A DNA stretch of 64,000 nucleotides, taken from assembly GCA_026119855.1 (NCBI GenBank), contig JAOWBW010000131.1, forward strand, positions 2,418,001 through 2,482,000, read 5' to 3'. The notes under the pieces were generated by a model. It had not been told where the DNA came from. It did not search any database and saw only the letters and a program-made list of their open reading frames with translations. Within the stretch, counting starts at the first letter, position 1. The number at the start of each line of letters is the position of its first letter. This stretch comes from Campanula takesimana. Taxonomy: Eukaryota > Streptophyta > Magnoliopsida > Asterales > Campanulaceae. Position numbers and translations under genes: made by a program. Shown in pieces: positions 43,853 to 55,640 of this stretch.

Positions 43853-44367
43853 AACCTTACCACCTTTCTCTCAACAATTACTATGTGAAAGAAGGTGAAA
43901 AATATTCTAACTTCGAGTTCGCAGAGCCATGGTTTAACCACAACGGGAAGCTGCAAAAGGGTTTTGAAATCTTCAGAGATGTCGAGCTCGACCAAGCCAA
44001 TCTAGAGCTAAGATATATGGAACCTCGAAAGACTACTGGCAGGGTTACTACCATCCAGAACGAGTACTTCATCAAGGTGAACAAAGACCTGACTTACGAT
44101 ACTGAATTCGTGTCACTCGATGAACCATTGGTCGGCGAAGCTAAAGAAACAGAACCATGGGAAGGCCAAGACCTGTTCCAGCACCTGAGCCTCGAAGACG
44201 ATATCGTGGTTGCTATTGAATATGGACCTGTGACTCCTTCTATCGAGAATCTGGGGCTGGTCAGTTCATCCCCTAAAGAGTCAATGTCTCCTAGGTCAGC
44301 TAGGCTCCCTTTTCTCACTTTTGAGTTTGTGTCTCATCCAAGTCTAATGAATCAAAGGGAAAACTGA
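43849..44367 (+). pseudogene. Acidic linker between protease and RT, older Tat element
   Basis: 172 residues, overlapping the previous frame by four bases. It has EPRKTTGRVTTIQNEYFIKV and Glu/Asp-rich text, and matches the position of 13812-14363. No enzyme motif is seen. Confidence 0.5.
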
Positions 44368-44385
44368 GCCCAAGCTGCCGATGAG

Positions 44386-45581
44386 GTGTTAACATGTGTG
44401 AATCTAGGAAGACAAGATAAGCCGAAGTGGACTCAGATTGGAAGCTTCTTTCAAGACGAAGAGCGAAAAGCATTGATCAAGCTGCTCAGAGGATTTGAGG
44501 ACATCTTTGCATGGTCCTGCGACGACTCACCGGACAGAGTGTGGGAAAAGATGGAAATACCAGAGATTGGATCAGTTGGACAGAGGTTACAACCAGTCAA
44601 GCCAGAATGGTCACCACGCATAGCAATCAAGATAGAGACACTATTACAGATGGACTTCATCAAACCTATACATTGGCCGAAATGGTTACTCAACGTCATC
44701 TCCGCAAAGAAGTACGAAGGAAAATTGACAGTCCACAAAGACATCACGAGGCTCGGCGAGACAAGAGCCAAGCATGACTTTCTGCCATTTGACATAGACT
44801 CACTGCTAGAGGTCACCGAAGACAGAGACGTTCGATCATTCCACAAAGGTTTCCCCGGTAAAAATCGGATACTCGCCACAGTACAGACACACGAAAAGTT
44901 ACTCTTTCACACTCCATGTGGTACTTATTGTCACGCCAACAGATTCCTAGAATGGAAGGGCATTGGTATCTCTTACCACCTGCCTACAAGATCGCCAACA
45001 GATACAGACGTCTACATAGATAACCTGGTGTTGCACTCCAAGAGACCCTACGGCCGACACATTGAGGATTTGAGGAAGCTCTTCAACGTTCTGAGAAGGC
45101 AGAAAGTTCCCCTAGACCCTATTAGGTGCAGATTTGGTACGTTCAGACAAAAGATTTAGGGTACAGACTGGGACAGAAATTTGAAGCCGACCCCGAAATG
45201 ATTAGAAAGCTGATAACAACACCATCCCCCCACGATAAGTGTGAGGTGGTCAAACTTATGGTATTATTACGATACATCAGTCGCCTCACAATAGCGGGAG
45301 ATCCCACAATCAGAGAAATGGAATATGTTCAAACGGAGAATGGAATCAAGAGATGCAAATTTGCGTTCACTCAACTCAAGAAGTACCTAGAAAATACCCC
45401 ATGCCTGCACCCAACGCACGGGAGCTATGAATCACGAAACTCTGTTCAGAAGTACACAAAGTTAGGGGTACCTACGTCCCAAATCTTTGAACGATTGAGA
45501 ATCAGAGGAAGAATGAACTCCCTACAAAAGCTGTCATTGCTATCCAAGCTACCACCCTTGCAACCCTTCACACCAGGATGA
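44386..45581 (+). pseudogene. Reverse transcriptase with lost catalytic residues
   Basis: The frame 44386-45159 (257 residues) reads EDIFAWSCDDSPD, PVKPEWSP, then DRDVRSFHKGFPGKNRI where active RTs have (M/V)DG.(S/A)GYNQI, and VYIDNLVLHS where active RTs have Y-x-D-D. Two of the three catalytic Asp are therefore gone. After a shift near 45126 the thumb and connection text follows (LGYRLGQKFEADPEMI, LLRYISRL, AFTQLKKYL). It ends at 45581 without RNase H. The frame stays open for 257 codons although the enzyme is dead. Confidence 0.75.
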
Positions 45582-45794
45582 CATTGTTCATACCACCAAG
45601 ACGAAGGCCATGAGACAGATGATTGCTACACGTTACAAAGAGACATCCAAGCCCTCATTAACAAATGAAGTTTGGTTCAACAAAAAGGACAATGGTGGTA
45701 CGTTGTAAAGAGAACAAATGTTGAACGACGTTACTGATACTACTACAGTTTTCTCCGGCAAGCTCCGCCGCTACTACAACTGACCACCACGGTA
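45582..45794 (+). other. Displaced zinc-knuckle fragment and junk
   Basis: At 45585-45626 one frame encodes CSYHQDEGHETDDC, followed by TLQRDIQALINK and a stop. It is a fifth knuckle of the same type, but lies after the RT, out of normal order. This suggests a rearrangement or a separate small insertion. Nothing else is recognised up to 45794. Confidence 0.5.
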
Positions 45795-48700
45795 TGACAC
45801 GCCCCCAAGTCCCGGGGTTCTATAATGGAACCTCGAACATGGTGTGCGTAACTAACAAGAAGCGGAAAAATGGGAATGACACCTGAACAAATCAACTGGT
45901 ATCATATATACTCAAGAGAAACGAGCTAAAATAGCTCACCACAAGTTCTATACCAAGAAATTTAAACCAAATGTGGTTATATACAAGTACTATACAAGTC
46001 TACCCAAGATACTGAGTCTAAACAACTGATACAAAATCGTCCTCACCAAAACTAGAAAGGATAACAATCCCCAACAAGAACAACCTACCAAGTAGGCCCC
46101 TGCTAAGTCGAGCCTCACAACGTATTACCATTTGCTTTCCTGGGGGGAAAACAAATAAACAAGGAACGGGGTGAGATAAATCTCAGTAAGTTACTAGATA
46201 CAAGTACATAGCATGTTATCATACAAATCAAGAAGATTATCAAGTAATCATGCTCAAGATGTCATCAAGTAACAAGTATATGAGAGGCTAAGCCAAATCA
46301 TCAAGTAGGTAGCACGTAAGGCTAAACTATCACGTTACAAAGGATATTCCAACCTTATTCCTCCCAAGTAAACCATTGTTGTCGTTGCTTATTGCAGTTG
46401 ACAAATTACGATCAATCAAGTTGCTGCTGTGCAGTACACAAGAGGACCCGGTAACTAGTGTCACTCACAAGAACAAGATTCACGAGGTGTTCACGAGTTT
46501 AGCATTCACTTTTATCAGGCGTATTTCTCTAATAAAGGAATCTATGCTCTTACTATGGCCTGTAGTAAGGGGTCAAGCGTAGATACATAGATCCCTGATT
46601 ATCGCTTATCCCCAGCACTCGCGATAAGCGTGAACCTATATATCTCCGAACAAGCAAGGAGAACCAGCTGGACTCACACAAGAATGCACAAGTAGGTATT
46701 TACTTGAACTACGAGAGTAGAACTAATCCAAAAGTAGTGGACCAGTCCTTCATGAACCATATAATTATGTGCTCACCAAAACTAACAAGAATAGAACTAA
46801 GTCCAAAAGTGGTGGACCAGTCATTCATGAACCATGTAGTCATGTGCTCACCAAATACCAGTACACGTATGCAATATTTGCGAATACAAATCAGTATAAC
46901 AATGGCACGTAATGTGTCCACGTAACACAATCAATCCAAGTTAGAGTCTACTAGTAACAGACCCCAAACAAGAAGTAGGGTACATCAGTCTATGTCACTT
47001 TATCATATGCCATATTTGCATGTACATATTCATATAATCTTTAACACATTAATGTGTCTATCACGGTACCCTTACTTCCAAGTAGAGCCCAACATCTTAG
47101 ACTCTAGGCACGTAGTCGAATAGGTCGTATTGTACCTAGTCACAATCATATCTCGCGTATATGTATCGTTAACAATCGAATAAATTTTCCAACACATATT
47201 GTGTTCTGTAATCATTCTTGTTGACTTAAATCGTAGGATTCATAGTTATATGAATTATCTTTGTATTACACTAGTCCCTCATTCTTTAGGAACTCAACTC
47301 AAGAACAAGATATCTTCTTTATACTTTATATACTTCATTGAGTATATGCACGATTAAAACCAATTACTAGCACATTAGTGCTTGTTCATAGCACTTTCAA
47401 TACACACGTATTAGATTCGAGTATGTAGTAGAGTTGTTCATTCTCTATCTAGTTCCACATTCTAACTATTTGGTTATTAATACCAAGTATCAAGTAGTCA
47501 ACAAGCCACATTCTATCAAGTAGTTATGTGCGAGATTTGCACATACACATCAAGGATAGTTCTAACACGTTAGTGCTTGTTCATAGCACTTTTAAGTTCA
47601 TTATCATACACACGTATTGGTTTCAAGACATGAACAAAAGTTCTTCCTTTTATATTCAAGTTCACACTCCAATTCTTTGGATGTTCAAGCTAAGGATCTT
47701 GTCCTGATACTTCTAGTGTTCTATAACACTTACAAGATTACTACCATACACATGTATTAGTTTCAAGACATGTACAAGATTTTATCATCTTATATTCAAG
47801 TTCTCAATCCACTTCTATGGATGTTTAAGACATGTACAAGATTTTATTGTCTTATACTCGAGTTATCATTCCAATCTTTGGATATTCAAGCTCAAGACAT
47901 TGTTCTAGTGCCCCTAAGGTACACAAACATTGGTTTCAAGACACATATAACACATTAGTGCTTGTTCATAGCACTTTCAAGACAATTAAAAGAGTTCTTA
48001 CTCTTAGGCTCAAGTTCTCATTTTAATTCTATGAGTACTCATGTTCAAGACCAAGTTCTAATGCCCCAAAAGGCACATATACACTTGCTAGGACATCTTA
48101 TACTATGGCTCAAATTCTCTATTCAAATCATTTAATATTCATGTTCAATGTCGCGCCCCAGACCCGTGGTCCTACTTGGCCCCACGCTCGGGACCCGATT
48201 CTCAACAACCATGACAACATCCCAAAACACTCATTCCATTGACCTAGACCATCCCTTAAAGGATTGACAAGTATTAACCTTTTATACTTAACTTGGAACA
48301 ACTTATCAAACTCAGGTTAAAGTGTGCGGTCGCCTGAACTACCTTGTATGGCCGCCCACAATGCCCTGTTCCATGACCAAAATTCTCTGATGGATTGTGC
48401 GGTCGCGCGCCCATTTTGGGCGGCCGCCCACTCTACTCGACAGGCCAAAACTTAAATAAATTATACTCCATTCGTTTCACCGTCCCAAAAGTATAAGTAT
48501 AATTACTAACACTTAGGAATATATTTTCAACATACCCAGGACATCATCTTTCAAGGCTATTCATTCTTTCACATAGTTTGATAATACTCCCTTTGTCCCA
48601 AATTTACAAGTATCACAAAATTCAACCAAATCACGAAATTAACAAGTACAAGTACCAAGAATAACGTATATGCATGTTATTACAAGCAAGGGGGAGCTAG

Positions 48701-49170
48701 TGACTTACCTACTCCGAAATCAAATTCACCCAAACTAATTTCTGTTTGGCAGGAAATGCTCTGCTCACCGCCCTGATCATTTTTGCGGAGTCGGATTTTT
48801 GAACAGATGCATAATTAAGCAAGAGGAGTCGAGAATAGGGTAAACCCTAACTTTTCTTTTCTGAGACTGAGCAAGAGAACGAGAGACATTTGGGGGAAAC
48901 AATGATCTGAGAAAAGGCAAACACAAGTTTATCCTTTCAAGTTTCAAGAATTGCACTTTGGCCCCTCAAGTTTCACTTTTAACACAAAGGCCCTTAATGC
49001 TTCAATTTGAGCAATTAAGCCCCTAAATTTTAATTTCACAAATGACCCTAATGTTTCAACTTAAACAATTAGGACCTAAACTTGCTCAATTAGTTAAATA
49101 ATTAACTCAATTAAAATAGCATATAAATATGCAAGTCAAGAATTTAACAGGAATTAGGACGGGCGTTACA
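45795..49170 (-). repeat. 3' LTR of the chromovirus-like element
   Basis: 3376 bp, nearly identical to 51748-55130. It holds the palindrome TGGGCGGCCGCCCA at 48417-48430 and TATAAAAGG on the minus strand at 48278-48286. Many phrases such as TTTCAAGACA and GTGCTTGTTCATAGCACTTT recur between 47350 and 48010. Two Stowaway-like end fragments lie near 48465 and 48588. Confidence 0.9.
48278..48430 (-). promoter_or_regulatory. LTR promoter of the chromovirus-like element, 3' copy
   Basis: In element orientation the GC palindrome TGGGCGGCCGCCCA and related GCGGTCGC/GGCCGCCCAC patches come first, then TATAAAAGG about 40-140 bp later. Confidence 0.5.
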
Positions 49171-50756
49171 TCCTCCCCTCCTTAAAGAAAATTCGACCTC
49201 GATTTTTTACTGATCGAAATTATAACACATATAAATAACAAATAGAAGTCAAGAATAGCAAGAATATGGTATACCACACTATATTATCAATTACCTGCGA
49301 GTATTATTCTCTCATAACCTTCTCGATACCGTGACTTTCCCATGAAACTTTCACAAGAAGTATTCGTGCTCAAGACATTTTCTTTAGAATCAAGTATCCA
49401 TACAAGCAATTACCCATATACTAAGTAATTCGTGTGATGGAATTTCCACTAAATAGCAAGCTCATACAATAGCCACAAGGAAATCCACTTCACATGCTCG
49501 CAACATATGATCAAGAAGCAACCTCGGGTAAATATCCAGAGTGCTCAGAAAATTATCATAATCAAGATATAAAACAAGGTGTAGAAGAAGATGTAGAACA
49601 AGAATCCCTGTCATATATTATATCCACAGGTATCCCATGTAATCAAGATGTATCGATCATAACAACACAACACATAAAGTCAAGCAGATTTGATTAATCA
49701 ATCCACTATAACCAATATCATCGGGACTTATCTATTAAATGATAATCCTTCCACGAAATCCATCGCAATATATTCATATATTCACAAATCTCGAAGGATT
49801 ATAACAAATCAAACGATCTCTGATATTCTGCTTTCAAATAATCGCAATTCAAGAATTTAGTTGAATACTCAGAAATTTTCTCCCATTCAGTACCATCAAT
49901 CATGAAATACAAGTCTTTATGTTCAATGAATCCGCTAATACAATAGCCGTAGGATCACAATCAGTTTCAAGTCATGAGTAGAATTATTCTATTCATAAAG
50001 ATTCAATCTCCTCAAAGCATATACAAGTACGTTACCATTTTGAATTAACACACTTTTATCTCTTGTTCGTGCTTCACTATGCATAATGAATTTATCATAT
50101 CCACTATATCGGTGAAACTTGACCCATACACGAGAAAATAGTAACACTGGTCATATCCTCCAAATAACCATCATATTAGTCGAATCCACTAGGCAATGTC
50201 AAATACTGAAGTTGTGGTCATCCATCATTTCAATATTTAAAAATTGGCTTCACGTTTATCAATTCATCAGAAAGTGTAGCTTTCTGTGTCAAATAGTTAA
50301 TAATAGAGCTACCTTCGAAATTCATTAATGAATCTCTAACAAGATCAAGAAAATCTCAAGAACATGCGTACCTCGGTTGTTTCCACTTATATAGGTCAAC
50401 AAAGATGCCTGAAGTAAACTCACTTCAAGATAATAGATCTTCTATCTCTTGCTAGCTTTTGGAAACAATTGTTTCTCTCAAGAAATTTCAATACAATCAA
50501 TTCTCAGTCTGCGACTTTCTATACACCAACAGGTCATTAATCAATTCATCGCAAAGAAATCAAATTATGGTTTGAAGATATCATTCATAAAATCCATCAA
50601 TACTGCTAGATCATATATCAATCGAAATAGCATAATCACGAATTCATAACAAGCATACTTGATATAAGAAGATGTCTTCAGTATATCCTCATAGTTGACT
50701 TTCCAAATAATGGTAGCCACTTATCAATCAAACACTGAATAGACCACTGATTAACT

Positions 50757-50951
50757 TCAGGGATCAAATAATTCATCCATACACGATAACAAGTACTCGT
50801 TCATTATAGTCACCTGGTTGAACTCTTTGCATTCAATATGAAATCGCAAAGTACCATATCTCTTCATGCTAATCAATACAGATACACCCCACGCAGATAT
50901 ACTAAGTTGGGTGAATCCTCTATCAAGAAATTCCTCAAGTTGAATCTTCAA
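50757..50951 (-). pseudogene. Gypsy RT fragment
   Basis: 64 residues: LEEFLDRGFTQLSISAWGVSVLISMKRYGTLRFHIECKEFNQVTI. This parallels the fingers of chromovirus RT (L..GFI.PS.SPWGAPVLFVKKKDGTLR..IDYR.LN..T). Many substitutions, including loss of the IDYRELN acid, show decay. Confidence 0.75.
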
Positions 50952-51733
50952 CTCTTTTACTCAACCGATGTCATGAACATTGATTTAGATATCAGCACTA
51001 TATTTGTACTGTAGCAACTCAAGATAACTCATGGTTCTCATCATGTATCATGTACTACTCTGTAGAAATTATATCTGAGATCTCACAAAGAATGGATACA
51101 TCCTTCAATTTTTGGTGTAGACATTCTTCCGTCAACCACATATGCTAAATATTCAGCACAACCTTGATAATCATTTTCGAGCTTTCAATGCATAACATGA
51201 ATATTATACTTAATTATATCATGCTCATATAAATAGTCAAGCATACTAGCATAGAAATATTCACCATCTATTGTGGCAAACAAGAATGTCATAATATATA
51301 GAAAGCCAAATCATAACACGTACAAGCCAAGCCATAACACGTATTACATCAATGTCCCATATAGGTAACATGACCAAGTTAACATATAATGTATAGGGTG
51401 TTATCACCAATACTTCTATCAAGCTCTTATAAATAACGATATCAAGCACGTAGTCTCTTACTAGAGAATACACTTTCACGTAAATCAAGAAATGACGACA
51501 AGCATGCATATATAGCACGAAACAATGTCCACTGCACAAGATAGATACGCCTAAGTCTTTAAAGACTCGCGCTCTCGATTCTCAAACCATCTTATCCCCA
51601 CTAGATTAATACTATCAACACCAGTCCTATGCCTGGTATAACAATAAGTAACGAAGAACTCGGCGTCAAAAACACACCCAAGACTAACCCAACCTAGGCC
51701 ATAGACCCTATCCAGGCTTAGAGCTAAACCATA

Positions 51734-51745
51734 GCTCTGATACCA
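51734..51745 (-). promoter_or_regulatory. Primer binding site of the chromovirus-like element
   Basis: TGGTATCAGAGC on the minus strand, two bases from the 5' LTR, complementary to initiator Met tRNA. Confidence 0.8.
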
Positions 51746-51747
51746 AC

Positions 51748-54700
51748 TGACACGCCCCCAAGTCCCGGGGTTCTATAATGGAACCTCGAACATGGTGCGC
51801 GTAACTAACAAGAAGCGGAAAAACGGGAATGACACCTGAATAAATCAACTGGTATCATATATACTCAAGAGAAACGAGCTAAAATAGCTCACCACAAGTT
51901 CTATACCAAGAAATTTAAACCAAATGTGGTTATATACAAGTACTATACAAGTCTACCCAAGATACTGAGTCTAAACAACTGATACAAAATCGTCCTCACC
52001 AAAACTAGAAAGGATAACAATCCCCAACAAGAACAACCTGCCAAGTAGGCCCCTGCTAAGTCAAGCCTCACAACGTATTACCACTTGCTTTCCTGGGGGG
52101 GACAAATAAACAAGGAACGGGGTGAGATAAATCTCAGTAAGTTACTAGATACAAGTACATAGCATGTTATCATGTAATCATGCAAATCAAGAAGATTATC
52201 AAGTAATCATGCTCAAGATGTCATCAAGTAACAAGTATATGAGAGGCTAAGGCAACTCATCAAGTAGCTAGCACGTAAGGCTAAACTATCACGTTACAAA
52301 GGATATTCCAACCTTATTCCTCCCAAGTAAACCATTGTTGTCGTTGCTTATTGCAGTTGACAAATCACGATCAATCAAGTTGCTGCTGTGCAGTACACAA
52401 GAGGACCCGGTAACTAGTGTCACTCACAAGAACAAGATTCACGAGGTGTTCATAAGTTTAGCATTCACTTTTATCAGGCGTATTGCTCTAATAAAGGAAG
52501 CTATGCCCTTACTATGGCCTGTAGTAAGGGGTCAAGCGTAGATACATAAATCCCCGATTATCACTTAGCCCCAGCACTCGCGATAATCGTGAACCTATAT
52601 ATCTCCGAACAAGCAAGGAGAACCAGCTGGACTCACACAAGAATGCACAAGAAGGTATTTACTTGAACTACAAGAGTAGAACTAATCCAAAAGTAGTGGA
52701 CCAGACCTTCATGAACTATATAATTATGTGCTCACCAAAACTAACAAGAATAGAACTAAGTCCAAAAGTAGTGGACCAGTCACTCATGAACCATGTAATC
52801 ATGTGCTCACCAAATACCAGTACACGTATGCAATATTTGCGAATACAAATCAGTATAACAATGGCACGTAATGTGTCCACGTAACACAATCAATCCAAGT
52901 TAGAGTCTACTAGTAACAGACCCCAAACAAGAAGTAGGGTACATCAGTCTATGTCACTTTGTCATATGCCATATTTGCATGTACATATTCATATAATCTT
53001 TAACACATTGATGTGTCAATCATGGTACCCTTACTTCCAAGTAGAGCCCAACATCTTAGACTCTAGGCACGTAGTCGAATAGGTCGTATTGTACCTAGTC
53101 ACAATCATATCTCGCGTATATGTATCGTTAACAATCGAATAAATTTTCCAACACATATTGTGTTCTGTAATCATTCTTGTTGACTTAAATCGTAGGATTC
53201 ATAGTTATATGAATTATCTTTGTATTACACTAGTCCCTCATTCTTTAGGAACTCAACTCAAGAACAAGATATCTTCTTTATACTTAATATACTTCATTGA
53301 GTATATGCACGATTAAAACCAATTACTAGCACATTAGTGCTTGTTCATAGCACTTTCAATACACACGTATTAGATTCGAGTATGTAGTAGAGTTGTTCAT
53401 TCTCTATCTAGTTCCACATTCTAACTATTTGGTTATTAATACCAAGTATCAAGTAGTCAACAAGCCACATTCTATCAAGTAGTTATGTGCGAGATTTGCA
53501 CATACACATCAAGGATAGTTCTAACACGTTAGTGCTTGTTCATAGCACTTTCAAGTTCATTATCATACACACGTATTGGTTTCAAGACATGAACAAGAGT
53601 TCTTCCTTTTATATTCAAGTTCACACTCCAATTCTTTGGATGTTCAAGCTAAGGATCTTGTCCTGATACTTCTAGTGTTCTATAACACTTACAAGATTAC
53701 TACCATACACATGTATTAGTTTCAAGACATGTACAAGATTTTATCATCTTATATTCAAGTTCTCAATCCACTTCTATGGATGTTTAAGACATGTACAAGA
53801 TTTTATTGTCTTATACTCGAGTTATCATTCCAATCTTTGGATATTCAAGCTCAAGACATTGTTCTAGTGCCCCTAAGGTACACAAACATTGGTTTCAAGA
53901 CACATATAACACATTAGTGCTTGTTCATAGCACTTTCAAGACAATTAAAAGAGTTCTTACTCTTAGGCTCAAGTTCTTATTTTAATTCTATGAGTACTCA
54001 TGTTCAAGACCAAGTTCTAATGCCCCAAAAGGTACATATACACTTGCTAGGACATCTTATACTAAGGCTCAAATTCTCTATTCAAATCATTGAATATTCA
54101 TGTTCAATGTCGCGCCCCAGACCCGTGGTCCTACTTGGCCCCACGCTCGGGATACGATTCTCAACAACCATGACAACATCCCAAAACACTCATTCCATTG
54201 ACCTAGACCATCCCTTAAAGGATTGACAAGTATTAACCTTTTATACTTAACTTGGAACAACTTATCAAACTCAGGTTAAAGTGTGCGGTCGCCTGAACTA
54301 CCTTGTGCGGCCGCCCACAATGCCCTGTTCCATGACCAAAATTCTCCGATGGATTGTGCGGTCGCGCGCCCATTTTGGGCGGCCGCCCACTCCACTCGAC
54401 AGGCCAAAACTTAAATAAATTATACTCCCTTCGTTTCACCATCCCAAAAGTATAAGTATAATTACTAACACTTAGGAGTATATTTTCAACATACCCAGGA
54501 CATCATCTTTCAAGGCTATTCATTCTTTCACATAGTTTTATAATACTCCCTTTGTCCCAAATTTACAAGTATCACAAAATTCAACCAAATCACGAAATTA
54601 ACAAGTACAGGTACCAAGAATAACATATATGCATGTTATTACAAGCAAGGGGGAGCTAGTGACTTACCTACTCCGAAATCAAATTCACCCAAACTAATTT

Positions 54701-55130
54701 CTGTTCGGAAGGAAGTGCTCTGCTCACCGCCCTGATCATTTATGCGGAGTCGGATTTTCGAACAGAGGCATAATTAAGCAAGAGGAGTCGAGAATAGGGT
54801 AAACCCTAACTTTTCTTTTCTGAGACAGAGCAAGAGAACGAGAGACATTTGGGGGAAAAAATGATCTGAGAAAAGGCAAACACAAGTTTATCCTTTCAAG
54901 TTTCAAGAATTGCACTTTGGACCCTCAAGTTGCACTTTTAACACAAAGGCCCTTAAAGTTTCAATTTGAGCAATTAAGCCCCTAAACTTTAATTTTCACA
55001 AATGACCCTAATGTTTCAACTTAAACAATTAGGACCTAAACTTGCTCAATTAGTTAAATAATTAACTCAATTAAAACAGCATATAAGTATGCAAGTCAAG
55101 AATTTAACAAGAATTAGGACGGGCGTTACA
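51748..55130 (-). repeat. 5' LTR of the chromovirus-like element
   Basis: 3383 bp. The same palindrome lies at 54376-54389 and the TATA box at 54237-54245. It keeps TGTGCGGCCGCCCAC near 54304, where the other LTR has TGTATGGCCGCCCAC. Confidence 0.9.
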
Positions 55131-55236
55131 CAGTCGGTTTCCACAAATGGTACTCTCCATCAGCACTCCTGCTCTCCATCAACGGTCTTCTACAACGACC
55201 ATCCCCCCTTGTAAAAAAAATAAAAAAATAAATAAA

Positions 55237-55240
<4 letters not shown>

Positions 55241-55297
<57 letters not shown>
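55241..55297. repeat. (AT)n microsatellite
   Basis: About 28 uninterrupted AT dinucleotides. Confidence 0.95.
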
Positions 55298-55300
<3 letters not shown>

Positions 55301-55351
55301 GTCTCTCTACTTTCTCCTCTCATATCTTCCCTTTCTAAAATCAGAAATGAA

Positions 55352-55399
55352 CTACGGTGACCTGAGCCCCTTAGCCCTACTTGTAAAAAGGGAACGTAG
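55352..55399 (+). other. Recurring Tat hairpin motif, copy M9
   Basis: Outer arms CTACG/CGTAG; inner arms CCCTT/AAGGG with a long loop; bulge GTGACCTGAG. Confidence 0.6.
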
Positions 55400-55640
55400 G
55401 CAACCTTCAATGGTGCGGTCTCAAAAATAAATAAAATCTCCAAATCTGGTGTGAACAAAATGTCATATAAATCAAACAATCTGTTTATTACTAAAGCAAA
55501 ATCTCTATTTTCACAAGTCACTACACGTTAACATTTATTTGATGAGTCTAAGCTCGAAAGAACCTGTGACTAAATAACCTTCTTTGAAATTTAAATAAAC
55601 TAAAACAAACTAAAATCTAAATCTATGTGTCTGCAGCGAC

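Larger units (their letters stand above)
40738..45794 (+). mobile_element. Older Tat-lineage gypsy element, gag to RT, interrupted on both sides
   Basis: It begins in mid-gag directly after the LTR of PMD element B and ends at the LTR of the chromovirus-like element at 45795. Order: gag, four knuckle units, protease, linker, RT, connection domain. RNase H, integrase and both LTRs are absent. Numerous frameshifts show it is the oldest well-preserved element here. Confidence 0.75.
49171..51747 (-). other. Degenerate interior of the chromovirus-like element
   Basis: AT-rich, with stops in all frames. The only clear protein scrap is RT (50757-50951). The rest probably derives from pol but is unreadable by eye. 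Confidence 0.5.
45795..55130 (-). mobile_element. Chromovirus-like (Tekay/Del type) gypsy element with 3.4-kb LTRs
   Basis: Direct LTRs 45795-49170 and 51748-55130. In element orientation they start TGTAACGCCCGTCC and end GGGGGCGTGTCA. Before the 3' LTR the minus strand reads TTTAAGGAGGGGAGGA, a typical Tekay polypurine tract. Next to the 5' LTR the PBS TGGTATCAGAGC fits initiator Met tRNA. The interior is only 2.58 kb and keeps a scrap of RT. The flanks (CGGTA and CAGTC) do not match, so I see no target duplication. Confidence 0.85.
55131..55640 (+). other. Scrap of a Tat 3' UTR with a microsatellite
   Basis: No gene. It contains an A/T run, an (AT)n tract and one hairpin motif copy in plus orientation. 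It is squeezed between the chromovirus-like LTR and an LTR in minus orientation, so its parent element is unclear. Confidence 0.45.

Noticed and set aside
46709..54226. Paired 60-100 codon frames in the two large LTRs
   Set aside because: They occur identically in both LTRs, have no recognisable domain, and fall in AT-rich LTR sequence.
45790..55135. A 5-bp target duplication for the chromovirus-like element
   Set aside because: CGGTA on the left and CAGTC on the right share only three of five positions, so I do not claim one.
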